A DNA stretch of 16,574 bases from Echinococcus granulosus (taxonomy: Eukaryota > Platyhelminthes > Cestoda > Cyclophyllidea > Taeniidae). The notes under the pieces were generated by a model. That model saw only the letters and a list, made by a program, of their open reading frames with translations, made no database searches and was not told where the DNA came from. Position numbers and translations under genes: made by a program. Within the stretch, counting starts at the first letter, position 1. Each line of letters starts with the position of its first letter. Positions 1-8,242 of the stretch are shown piece after piece. The stretch covers positions 427,624-444,197 of the forward strand of contig NW_020170448.1 in assembly GCF_000524195.1 (NCBI RefSeq). Reading direction: 5' to 3'.

Positions 1-130
1 TCTTCGCTCTAAGGTAGGCATTGTAGTGCAGTGCGCAACAATTCACTAACAATGCCGCATTGACATTGGTCTACGGAGTGGTTAGTTTACAATGAAGCAT
101 GCTGGGATGCCAAATTGCGAAATAGCAAAT
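1..130. other. single-copy left flank of the tandem array
   Basis: These 130 bases are the only part of the window that is not present twice. They do not resemble the last 130 bases of the repeat unit, so the left edge of the first unit is sharply defined at position 131: the sequence before it reads ...gcaaat, while the sequence before the second unit reads ...ttactcag. No coding signal is visible. The flank contains one notable inverted repeat (17-56), listed separately. Confidence 0.85.
17..56. repeat. imperfect inverted repeat (hairpin) in the left flank
   Basis: GGCATTGTAGTG at 17-28 pairs with CACTAACAATGCC at 44-56, giving a 12 base-pair stem interrupted by one bulged base around a 15-base loop. 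It lies in the non-duplicated flank and has no copy in the repeat unit. It could be a cruciform-prone site, a relic of a small inverted-repeat element, or chance. No flanking target duplication was seen. Confidence 0.5.
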
Positions 131-470
131 GGTGCTCCATAGATGAAAGGCTATTTCAACTGGTCTGCCACATTTCTGCCATGGTAATCAAAACATTTAA
201 AAATACACATAGGACTTTCTTGAAGCGAATGGATAGGAAGTGGCTTGAGACTTGACACATGAAGCACAGGAGTAGAGATATGTGACATTCACATGTAACA
301 ATGATAAGATCGAAGCGGATTTGCCTCCTTTCAAACTTGCGTGACGTCTTGACAAGATATAAAGGCTTTCATGTTTGAGATGTGAATTTGCTGTTAGAAC
401 AATCTGCTGACTTATTTCTTTTAAAATGTCATCGGTTAAATTGTACAAGTTATGCTAGTTCAGGGCTCTA

Positions 471-584
471 AAGCAGCTGCTCCGTTGTTAGAATTTCACT
501 ATGTTTTGCTACTGTCCGTGTTTCATGTAGAAGTCTCGGCAACTCACGCGGGTTGTATGGCTCGAGGACAGTGACGAGTGGCAC
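471..584 (-). other. unidentified exon-like stretch
   Basis: On the minus strand a polypyrimidine tract and TTCTACAG (acceptor-like) precede a 38-codon stretch from 584 down to 471, ending at a TAG at 468-470. It reads VPLVTVLEPYNPRELPRLLH at its start and continues to TTEQLL. The composition looks protein-like, but I do not recognise a family. It may be a terminal exon or a fragment of a broken gene that also includes 757-939. A longer frame overlapping it (509-790, minus) has no recognisable content. Confidence 0.2.
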
Positions 585-756
585 CTGTAGAAGACTGTAA
601 GAAGGCTAGACGAAGTTAAGGATTCGAGGTGGATACGATGGTAATTGTTGCAGGCATGCGGTAAGGCTACCCGCCTAGTCTCCTCCTCAATGCTCAATTC
701 AAGGCTTAATAAACATTTAGGAGTGGTTATCCTACTTACCATCGTGGATTTAGTTA

Positions 757-939
757 AGCTTGGATACCACCTATATTCGTCTTGGACCACAGTGATCCCA
801 AACCCTTTGATGATGTCAAGTCTTCATAGGCAAAATATTTCAGCTTCACGTTCAGCGCCTCTGTTGCGTGTGGTATGTCCCACTGTGGAAGGAGCTCCTT
901 CACTGATGGTAGAATCATGACCTGGTACAGCGCAAACGG
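757..939 (-). other. unidentified exon-like open stretch
   Basis: This minus-strand stretch has 61 codons without a stop, bounded by TGA at 940-942 and TAA at 754-756. An acceptor-like CTGTACCAG and a consensus donor GTAAGT (at about 741 on this strand) lie near its edges, but the TAA precedes the donor, so a clean exon model fails. Part of it reads PSVKELLPQWDIPHATEALN. No family is recognised. A plus-strand frame crosses the same bases, and at 891-902 it reads GAPS, faintly like the GAPF motif of the arginase N-terminus, so the coding strand is uncertain. Confidence 0.2.
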
Positions 940-1099
940 TCACACTTTTGGCCATACCAACCTCTATGTAAACGTGCAAGAGGAATGACCCAAAAGTTCA
1001 CTTCAACGTTGTACTTACTTTCCACAGGGGTCAACCAGAGGATAGAGTTCAGAATGGATGGAAGGTGATTCGGGAACAGAGTCCTATGGAACTCTTGAG

Positions 1100-1217
1100 G
1101 TAATTAATCAAGTAATCTGCTAGTCACACTCTTACAATACAATCTATACTCTGTCTTTGTTATTTAACTGATTTCTCAAAATTTATATATTGCTAACATT
1201 TTAATACCAAATGCTAG
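1100..1217 (+). other. intron of the arginase pseudogene, copy 1
   Basis: This 118-base gap separates two arginase-like exon pieces. It begins GTAATT after CTTGAG and ends in CTAG. TGCTAAC at 1191-1197 lies 20 bases before the end and resembles a branch point. Joining the exons leaves the frame off by one base, either because of a small indel in the pseudogene or because the true boundary differs slightly. Confidence 0.6.
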
Positions 1218-1721
1218 ATGCCAAAATGAATGACTATGGAGAAATTACTCAGTCAAGGCATCTCAAACTGAATGTGATTTTGAACTGCGAGAACCAGCGG
1301 GCAGTAGTGGAAACTACCTTGTACCAGAAATACTGTCGCGAAAGGTGTGAGCGAGAACGACATGAGGCTTACATTGGGTGGCGGCCACAGATTGGGAATA
1401 TGGCCGATTGCGGGTCAGTTGAGGACCTTCTCCACTTCCTTCGTTGTCTGGGTTGACACACACGCTGATATCAACAATCTTGAGAGCCTTGTTTCTCGGC
1501 ACACCCATGGCATGCTCCTCTCCTTCCTTCTTACCACAGCCAACACACTCATTCTGCAAACCTAAGTCTTTGAAAATATCAAACTAGTGGGTGTTTGATC
1601 GCCTTGTCTCAATCACCACCACTGGCCAGATGGGCGCTTATTGGCGCCATTTACATCACAGTCTCCAGGCTAGCCAACTTCTTTATATTGTCGCACTTCG
1701 AGATGTTGATTCGCCAGAGCT

Positions 1722-1787
1722 GTAAGTTCGGCCTTTAATTTCACTAAATGTTAAAATGGTAAATCCACTACTTACAGATTGCTTTAG
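1722..1787 (+). other. short intron of the arginase pseudogene, copy 1
   Basis: This 66-base segment begins with the strong donor GTAAGT and ends TTTAG. Removing it joins DVDSPEL to KPIKGPGIPSF in frame. The spacing between the DVD motif and the SFKMNDV motif then equals that of human arginase 1, which supports these exact boundaries. Confidence 0.65.
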
Positions 1788-2446
1788 GAAGCCCATAAAA
1801 GGGCCTGGTATTCCGTCCTTTAAAATGAATGATGTGGGAATTTTAGGAGATGAAGATTACCCTCAAGACCGTAATGCGATTTTGGCAAGCGGCTGTTGAA
1901 AATCATGCATTTACAGAGAGGACGAATGGCCAAAATGTCACTTCCGAAACACGATTCTCGTCAGTCCTAATTGTCAAATTCACCCGAGCTTCGAAATTGA
2001 GGGGTTATATCCCAAATACGCCCTCAGCACAGGAACTGCAGTTCCTAATGAGGCTGGTAGGTTGACATTTTAGACACTTTAACTCATTCCCTAGCTGTAC
2101 TGTCAGTGGTGACACCGGTTTGTCCAAGTCAAAGATATCGGATGAATTGTTTATGATAATAATAATGCAGGACAATGCCTACATACTAAAGCGGAAATTA
2201 CAATCGAATATCTTGTGATATTATTTCCTGTTAGCAAATAGCATATCTTACTGTCAACTTGATAGTTTATCCACAGCTGAACTAGGAACATTTTTGCCGT
2301 ATTTCAAACAAAGTACACTGGTTGATGGTTAGTGACGTGAATGAATGGGGTAAATAATTCAAAACAGCGTAGCAATTGGCATTCGGCTTGCGAGTCATCC
2401 TCGGTGCTCACTTTGACAGGTCTAACTAATTATCTGCAAAAAATGG

Positions 2447-2461
2447 ACATACATACATACA
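2447..2461. repeat. short ACAT microsatellite
   Basis: ACATACATACATACA, about three and a half units of four bases, is identical in copy 2 at 10669-10683. Such tracts usually vary in length between old duplicates, so identity here supports a very recent duplication or an assembly product. Confidence 0.7.
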
Positions 2462-3221
2462 CTGCACACACTTTTATTTCACTAAATTGAAGAATTCACT
2501 TCTTCACTATCCTGTTTAGTTCTACTTGTGCAATTCCCAACCCGTATGACGTGCATCAAAGTAATTGGACAAGCACCTGTATACGCAAATCTGGCTGCTA
2601 TATTTCTTGGAAAATTAGTGTCATTGCACTTGTGTATTTTCAGAAGATACCATCAACACCACCACCACTTTCAGTGACATTCACCAATCAAATTTACTGA
2701 CCGACATCTACTGCAAGGCAGTGCTACGGGAAGCAGCGCGATGTGACGCGACTGGAATAGTGAGAACCACTGACTGTTTTAAAGAAGAGTGAATTTGGAA
2801 GGATTGATATAAACTGCAGAGAAGGAAATGTGGCGGGGTGAGCCAGCAGCCTCAAGCATTTCCAGCCAATCACCCATTTAAATACAAAAGCCGGAGCGAC
2901 TTAGCTTAATCTCGCTGGTCGGACGTGAACCAGAGATTTTTCTTGGTGGGTACTCTGGCATCAGTTCTCCCTTTTCCTTTCAGCCTTATCACTAGGGCAT
3001 TAAATCCACCACTTTCATCATTTCTAAACACCTCCTCGCTAATCCTTATGAACTCCCTTCTATTTTATTCATTCCTTTGATTATTTAGAGGTGTACTTGT
3101 CTCATCTATAACATTTCGATGTATGGAATTGGGCTCTTATGTGATGTGAGTATTTGGGACCTCAATTCCCAGTTCTTCCTGCAATTGTTACTGCAGTGGT
3201 AGTAGCAGCTGTCATTAGACA

Positions 3222-3235
3222 TGACATGCATGTCA
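3222..3235. repeat. perfect 14-base palindrome
   Basis: TGACATGCATGTCA equals its own reverse complement. It stands alone in a gene-poor stretch, with no nearby promoter or coding region to give it a role. It may be a binding site for a dimeric factor or chance. Copy 2 has the same sequence at 11444-11457. Confidence 0.6.
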
Positions 3236-3655
3236 GATTGCAGTGGATGCATTACAGTGTGGGTTTGTATTGTCGCTATCCTTTCTGCGCGAACCGGCAG
3301 CTATTTTAGCTACAGGAATAACTAGCCTTAAGTGGCTTCTAGAATAGTCAAATTATCACCAACACTGCAAATTCTACATTCGTAGCTTTTTATGTACTGA
3401 TAGCCTGATATGTAATTGGGGTGATTAAAGAATAGCATTAAGAAGGTGATTTTAATGGGGATAACATGTACAAGCTAGAAATACCGCCGTAGTTTGGAGT
3501 TTCTCCATGCTCAGTATTCTCTCCTAACCACTTATAGCATCCAAAGTAATCTGGACTTAGCAGAGGTTTAAATACGTGTTGAATTTATTACCTACTTTAA
3601 CACAAAAAACATTTTATATATTTGGGGTGAATGCTGTAAATCTTACAGAAAATTA

Positions 3656-5003
3656 ATGCTCCTTTGGTCAAGGCACCTGTCCTGCGGCCTTTCAAGTACC
3701 TATCCGGTAAACTATACAATTATTCTAACTGCGCATCGAGGCTCTGTTAATAATAGAATTGACGCATCTTTGTTTTCATCCACTGAGCAGTCTGCAAACT
3801 TATCCTTCCATCTACTTATGCATCCACTCATCTATCTACTCGTTCAGCAAACATGGATGCATCAGCCTCCCTGCGCCTACCGATGGGCTATGCTTGAATG
3901 GATGTGGATTAACAGTGGCCCTTTCACGAAATTTTTACACTGCCTTAATGCACCGTCAGGGGATGTGTTGTTGATACACGTACAAACAAATAGTACATAT
4001 ATCCTGCATATTTTAGGCTGCACAATACACTTGCATGCTCATATTCACAGTCATCAGTACAACCTATGTTTTATTTCACCCAACATAAACGTGCTGCAAA
4101 TCCAACATTTGCATAGCATTTCCCGTTGTGCACTACAATGCAGGATTCTGCTAAGGCTCCACTGAGAGCAGCCAATTGATGAGAATGGAGAAAACAAAAC
4201 TTCTAATGCATGTGATTCATGCATGCTGGAATTGCCAAGACTGCTGCAATTTTAGGTTCGGGAAATGAACGCCTTGAATATTGAAAAAGGAGTGAGATAT
4301 CAGGGGGTTGCAAGCACTTCTAGCAAATTTGTCTTTGGAAGCCCTTTACTTCTACTCAGAAGCTTAAGTCATGCAATGCATTACCCTCCACAATAAAGAT
4401 ATTGCCTGTAAGTTATGCAGCAATCTCCAATGTGGGGTTATTTTGTAGGCAGCACATGGAAATAGTCTAGTTTCTTAAGTGTAACATGAGATTAAGTTGT
4501 CATTGATGACTAAAGGTGAGATTTATTCTCAAAACACAAATATGTGCATTTCGAGTCAAAGTTAATGTTGGGTCCTTATCTATCACCAGTTAATATCATT
4601 GACTGACTAGCATGGGATAAATTATAGCGATTTAGCTTTTCATTGCTCTAGGTAGCAAATAAAATCCATTAAAATGGGAATGTTATCTCACTGAATTAGT
4701 GAATCAAAATGCTTGCAATCGTCACTTTTTTAGTGCTAAATATATTCCATTCGTTGTTACCGCAAGAACGAGTCATCCAGGTATCGACAATTTAAACAAC
4801 CAATTTTAGGATGCAACAATCAGCATAAATAACCATCCCTGGGTAAGATTAGAAGCATTAAATTAGTAATGTCTTTGTAAATAATTTTTCCTTTACTAAG
4901 ATTTGGTAGCCTCTTGTGAAAGGAAAGCTAAAAGTCTCTAAAATTTACTGGTAGGTTAGCCAGAAGAGTTTGAACTATGAAATCGAGTATCTTGACAAGT
5001 GGG
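3656..5003. other. stretch without a recognised gene
   Basis: The longest open frame on the plus strand of each unit lies here (3656-4165, 169 codons). Its translation is rich in His, Leu and Ser, has no recognisable motif, and partly reflects degenerate CATC/CATT-type runs around 3800-3850. I regard it as non-coding. The remainder to 5003 is AT-rich, with many stops in all frames. The equivalent region in copy 2 is 11878-13225. Confidence 0.55.
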
Positions 5004-5202
5004 TGTAGCGTCCCGAGACTCCCTGAAGACGAAAGAAGACACAATACTCGTGCAGAATATATATATTTGGCACGAAGAAGGTGTCTGGGCTATTGGCATG
5101 GCCCAAAAGGCCAGCCCACCCAGCGAGGCACAAGGGGGCTAGCTCGAAGTAACAAAAGTGGCGCCTCACCAGAACCGAGGGATAAACCGCTATCGCATTA
5201 CA
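5004..5202 (+). mobile_element. probable solo LTR, copy 1
   Basis: This segment of about 199 bases starts TGTAGCG and ends CGCATTACA, so it has TGTA...TACA ends as expected of a long terminal repeat. It is more GC-rich than the flanks. A TATA-like AATATATATATTT sits at about 5057-5069, with a GC-rich inverted repeat downstream (TGGGC at 5086-5090 with GCCCA at 5114-5118, and GGCC at 5100 with GGCC at 5109). No second copy, primer-binding site, reverse transcriptase or integrase lies nearby, so it would be a solo LTR or a fragment of a small non-autonomous element, for example of the TRIM kind reported in tapeworms. No clear target-site duplication was found, so the assignment rests on ends, size and composition only. 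Confidence 0.4.
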
Positions 5203-5319
5203 TGTGACCAAGAAACGGTGGCCCTAGTATTGCCCAGTCTTTCTCAGCTTTGTTTGCTATATGCTTATTTTACTTTGCTTATAATGCATCCAATTTTCTG
5301 TTATTATCTGTACTTGTAG

Positions 5320-6225
5320 TTTGAGGGCATCCTTTTGAACAGTTGTGCTTAGGTCTCTTCAATATGACGCTGGATCCGGTAAAGAGGACGCTGAGTGATA
5401 CGAAGTTGGGCAAGGCTGATGTCCATGCGATAGTGTTGGTGGGTGGATCTATGAGCATTCCAAAGGTGTAGGAGTTTCCGCAAGTTAAACATGTCCAGTG
5501 TCATGTGGTGCTGCGTTGCTGGCGGCCAATCTGACTGGTGACGGGTCGGAGACGATGCAAGATTTGATGTTGCTAGAAGTGACGCCGCTCTCACTGGGAG
5601 TGAGATGACGAAGTTGATAAATAGCACCACTCAAATCTCGACAAAACAGATGGACATATTCACCACGTGTTATGACAATCAAACAAGAGCTTGGGTGATG
5701 GTATATGAGGGTTAGTATGCGTTGACGCACAACAACAACCGGCTGGACGAGTTCCCGTTGTCAGAAATTCCATCGGCACTGGTTCATGTGCCTCAGATTG
5801 AGGTCACCTTTGATATTATGATGAAAATGGCATTCTCAATGTGTCAGCGGTGGAAATGTCGTCGGGGAAGCAGAACAGCATGATCGTCACCACCAACAAG
5901 GGTTGTCTATTAGAGGCGGAGATAGAGCGAATGGTGAATGATGCGGAGAAATTGAAGCAGGAAGATGAGAAGGCGAGGAGCAGGATGGCAGTCAAGAATA
6001 GGTTAGAAAACTGCAGAGACAGCATAAAAACAAAACTTAGAGAACGATGAAATAGAGCAAAAGTTAACCTCGCAGTTTAGACAAAATATACTTACGATGT
6101 GTGAAACGATGATCAGGTGGATGGACGACGACCAGCAGGCCACTAAGGAGAAGTGTAAACTTTTATATAAAAATTTGGAGACCCTGTACAGCTCCACTAT
6201 GGCGATGAGGAATCTCGGTTCATGA
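5320..6225 (+). pseudogene. Hsp70 pseudogene fragment, copy 1
   Basis: This is a degenerate piece of a cytosolic Hsp70 chaperone. It covers the end of the ATPase domain, the peptide-binding domain and most of the lid. In order: FEGI (5320), FEQLC and [20 protein letters not shown] to a TAG at 5469; [16 protein letters not shown] from 5507 in another frame; [14 protein letters not shown] from 5605; VMVYEG then TAG at 5713 where the family has Glu; VPQIEVTFDI; a frame change near 5815; NGILNVSAVEMSSGKQNS; EAEIERMVNDAEKLKQEDEK; a frame change near 6046; and IRWMDDDQQATKE to a TGA at 6223. Two stretches are missing: about ten residues after FEGI, and part of the loop before GAA. The N-terminal ATPase lobes and the EEVD tail are absent. 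No introns or poly(A) tract were seen inside or after it, but CTGTACTTGTAG just before 5320 resembles a splice acceptor. Confidence 0.92.
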
Positions 6226-6703
6226 GCACGACGATTTGAAATGTGTAGTGGACAAATTTGCACATTAAACCGTCTTCCCTTCATTCGACTCCGTTAAATG
6301 CGATGTGGTCAAACTTGGAATTGTGCTGACCTAGGCTTGATCATTTAACCCTAATCAAACCCCAATCTTTGGTGCATTGTTAATCATTTTTATTTTGCTA
6401 AACACTTTAATGAGCAATCATCGGATCCCTCGTGTACTCACCTAGTTGCTAGCTTGGCTTCAGCCTTCGAAGCTATCAAAGAGGCATGCAGCAATCACTC
6501 CATAATTGGCCTTGTCAGAACGTCGAAGCTTAAATCACTCACTTTTTCACTGCCTTCTAAGTACTAATGGGCAATCGTTTTTTTAAAAATTAACATGATT
6601 TCATTTTTTCAATGCATAGTATCACCTTGATGCTACAACAGCTTGTAAACTCTCCATGAACGAATGGTGCAAGGGTCACTACTAGCTGAGGACTCCACAT
6701 ACA
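6226..6703. other. stretch without a recognised gene
   Basis: This AT-rich sequence lies between the Hsp70 fragment and the next open stretches. No coding, RNA or repeat feature was recognised. A lone TTTAACCCTAATCAAACCCC near 6345-6363 only superficially resembles telomeric CCCTAA repeats. The equivalent region in copy 2 is 14448-14925. Confidence 0.5.
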
Positions 6704-7340
6704 CTACTTGTTAATCATGGAGATACCGCTCAAGAGGTCCTCAGCAGCATGGGCCGAGCCGAAGTCCACAGCACACTGACTGACCATAGCGTTATGAGGG
6801 CTCGCCTTTAGTACCACCACGAAGGATTTGTGAGCAAATATGCCGATACTCATAATGAGGATAATAAGTTTACCACCAAATTTGGTAGTGGTAATTTGGG
6901 TCAAGGAATGGGACGTCAAATATAACACCTTTGACAGGAATTTTCATATGAGGCTTTGCAAACACATACAACAGTTAGCCTGCTGCACGATTGTGGATTA
7001 GCGTCGAGTATTACTTCCAAAGCCTTGGCAAAGATGAGGTTACTTTTAGCGTTAATATGTCCTCTGCCAAATAAAGAAATGGACCAAGTGCTTATTATTT
7101 GGGATATAGAGCTCTCTCCTTGAAAGTCATTACGAACCACTGTCATAGCCAGTGTTTGGTACTTATATTCAATGACTATGCACACAGTATAGGAAATGGT
7201 GAATTTTGTTTGTTTATGACGTAGCCACTTAAGACACCGCCATGAACGACATGACATCCGGGCCATGCCACTTTCGACACTAACATTATGGCTGCTTCCG
7301 ACTTCAGGAGATAGTCGGTGCCCTTCTGCCTGGCTGTCTA
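6704..7340 (-). other. unidentified region open on several frames, possibly a decayed gene
   Basis: Two adjacent minus-strand frames (7266-6916, 116 codons, and 6928-6704, 74 codons) cover this region. A third minus frame is open from about 7340 to 7187 after an acceptor-like CCTTTAG and contains KSEAAIMLVSKVAWPGCHVV. The plus strand is also unusually open (for example HEGFVSKYADTHNEDNKF near 6810-6865). I recognise no family in any frame and cannot tell which strand was coding. Overlapping openness of this kind fits a decayed multi-exon gene or chance. Confidence 0.2.
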
Positions 7341-7562
7341 AAGGGGCTAGGAAATGTCTTTTGTCGTCTGTCTGTTGGAAAGAGGCTTTAAAAATGGTGC
7401 GCCTCTAGAAACTGTATGGGATTAAGCGATTCACTGCGCTTCTTATTCTCATGAAAGTTTCTTATCTCCTCGCAGATCGTAGATCACTAGTGCTATTGAG
7501 AAGGTTTTGTGATCTGAATTTTCTTCGTATCACTTTTTGATTAATCCAATCATTTCACCAAA
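7267..7562. other. spacer without a recognised gene
   Basis: Apart from the edge of the open stretch described at 6704-7340, nothing recognisable is seen here. Short stop-free runs occur on the plus strand near 7305-7390 but match no known motif. Confidence 0.4.
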
Positions 7563-8054
7563 TCAGGTGCCTGCCTGTTGGGTGTTGATTGTGTTTGGAT
7601 GATTTATGCCTTTCCCCATGAAGGAGGTATGCGGTCGAAATAAGCTCAAACGAAAATATCTGTCGTCCACAACACCTTCAACCATGTAAGCACTCAATCG
7701 GTCTGGCGACCATGTACCAGGCTTGTAGGTGGCCTTGTAGCCCTTCATTGCACAATCGTATACGTCGGTAATGAGGACGCTTTTAAACGCTGGGCTGAGG
7801 ACAGACGCCAAAAGAAGAGGAGGACTCTGTCCGCTGTACTGGGTCATGTGCACAGGTGGAGAAGCAGAGGAGTGCAAAGGTGTGAAAAGGTGATAATTAA
7901 GGAAATTTGGAAATAAAGATATCCATGATAGTAGACAAGGGAATCGAAAAAGTTTAAATTGAAAAGCGAATGAGAATTTGAATGCGAATGCAGTGAGAAA
8001 GCACCCACCTGTAACAAAAGTAGATGGAGGAAATGAAAACATCAAGGAGTCCAT
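7563..8054 (-). CDS. unidentified open reading frame, possibly with an intron, copy 1
   Basis: This is the longest minus-strand frame of the unit: ATG at 8054, stop at 7563, 163 codons. It has two unlike halves. Residues about 1-55 are dominated by Phe and Leu and include FAFKFSFAFQFKLF, which arises from a degenerate six-base repeat (7955-7990). This half contains ACAG/GTGGGT and pyrimidine-rich tracts and may be intronic or low-complexity. Residues about 70-150 look more protein-like (KGYKATYKPGTWSPDRLSAY, VVDDRYF), but no family is recognised. It may be one exon of an unknown gene, a fragment, or chance. The product is unknown. Confidence 0.25.
   Translation of the reverse strand: MDSLMFSFPPSTFVTGGCFLTAFAFKFSFAFQFKLFRFPCLLSWISLFPNFLNYHLFTPLHSSASPPVHMTQYSGQSPPLLLASVLSPAFKSVLITDVYDCAMKGYKATYKPGTWSPDRLSAYMVEGVVDDRYFRLSLFRPHTSFMGKGINHPNTINTQQAGT
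7955..7990 (-). repeat. degenerate six-base tandem repeat
   Basis: Read on the minus strand from 7990, the sequence divides into CATTCG CATTCA AATTCT CATTCG CTTTTC AATTTA, a decayed hexamer array. If translated it gives an alternating Phe pattern, which explains the odd hydrophobic stretch in the overlapping frame without invoking a membrane segment. Confidence 0.5.
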
Positions 8055-8150
8055 GCTTTAAGGTCAACTTATGCCTTGTCTATGGAATTGATGGGCGCTT
8101 TTGTTTTGCTTTGACATGGTCATTTCCAGCTGCGTCTACTTTTCCCACAG

Positions 8151-8230
8151 ATAACTTCTCCACTGCCGATGTATGTACACTTCCCTTCACGGAAGAGCAG
8201 TGGTATCTGCAAGGCGACAACACTAATTGA
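8151..8230 (+). other. possible terminal exon, unidentified
   Basis: A good acceptor (CTACTTTTCCCACAG, ending 8150) precedes 26 codons that read DNFSTADVC...EEQWYLQGDNTN before TGA at 8228-8230. It is also the end of a 68-codon plus-strand frame that begins at 8024 and overlaps the start of the minus-strand frame 7563-8054. No family was recognised and no AATAAA poly(A) signal follows within the unit. Confidence 0.2.
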
Positions 8231-8242
8231 AAAATGTAGGTC

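Larger units (their letters stand above)
1028..2056 (+). pseudogene. arginase pseudogene, multi-exon, copy 1
   Basis: This is a broken relative of arginase, the manganese enzyme that hydrolyses L-arginine to ornithine and urea. Four exon pieces follow the family order. 1028-1099 reads GQPEDRVQNGWKVI (family GQP..GVE.GP..LR). 1218-1535 holds NDYGE, LTLGGGHR (family LxLGGDHS), WVDTHADIN (WVDAHADIN) and HGM..SFLL. 1588-1721 holds LLYIVALRDVDSPE. 1788-2056 holds GIPSFKMNDVGIL, SFEIEGLYP (SFDVDGLDP) and STGTAVP. Introns are still recognisable: 1100-1217 has donor GTAATT, a branch-like TGCTAAC and an AG; 1722-1787 begins GTAAGT and joins in frame. Damage: a frameshift near 1340-1350, a one-base mismatch of phase across 1100-1217, TGA at 1897, and Asp to Glu changes in the second metal site. 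The first exon and the C-terminal exon were not found. Retained introns point to DNA duplication, not retroposition. Confidence 0.82.
2057..3655. other. stretch without a recognised gene
   Basis: No protein family could be recognised on either strand, and the expected C-terminal arginase exon (EVNP motif) was not found here. A short plus-strand stretch at 2643-2789 follows an acceptor-like TGTATTTTCAG and stays open to a TGA at 2790, but its translation is unfamiliar. The region also contains a small ACAT repeat (2447-2461) and a 14-base palindrome (3222-3235). The equivalent region in copy 2 is 10279-11877. Confidence 0.6.

Noticed and set aside
1314..1559. 81-codon minus-strand frame
   Set aside because: It is antisense to the arginase block that holds LTLGGGHR and WVDTHADIN. 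The plus-strand homology explains the openness.
2860..2945. CCAAT followed by TTTAAATA and a TTTTT run, resembling a promoter or a small Pol III gene
   Set aside because: There is no coding exon, recognisable RNA or complete A and B box downstream. Such motifs are common in AT-rich DNA.
3656..4165. 169-codon plus-strand open frame
   Set aside because: It has no recognisable motif, a His/Leu/Ser-rich composition from short CAT-type repeats, and no splice or promoter context. It is likely a chance frame.
5015..5040. CTGAAGACGAAAG resembling a hammerhead ribozyme core
   Set aside because: The CUGANGA and GAAA boxes abut without a stem II, and no flanking stems I and III could be paired. It is probably coincidence.
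4975..5211. Frames of 78 and 76 codons on opposite strands over the same bases
   Set aside because: They coincide with the GC-rich probable LTR, whose composition lowers stop frequency. Neither translation looks like a protein.
5349..6284. Several minus-strand frames of 69-93 codons
   Set aside because: They are antisense shadows of the Hsp70 fragment, which is clearly homologous on the plus strand.
6345..6363. CCCTAA-like sequence suggesting telomere repeats
   Set aside because: There is only one exact CCCTAA with a degenerate neighbour, and no array.
8196..8207. 12-base match to a common cDNA template-switch primer (AGCAGTGGTATC)
   Set aside because: The match stops after 12 bases, lies inside the unit rather than at an end, and is flanked by ordinary sequence.
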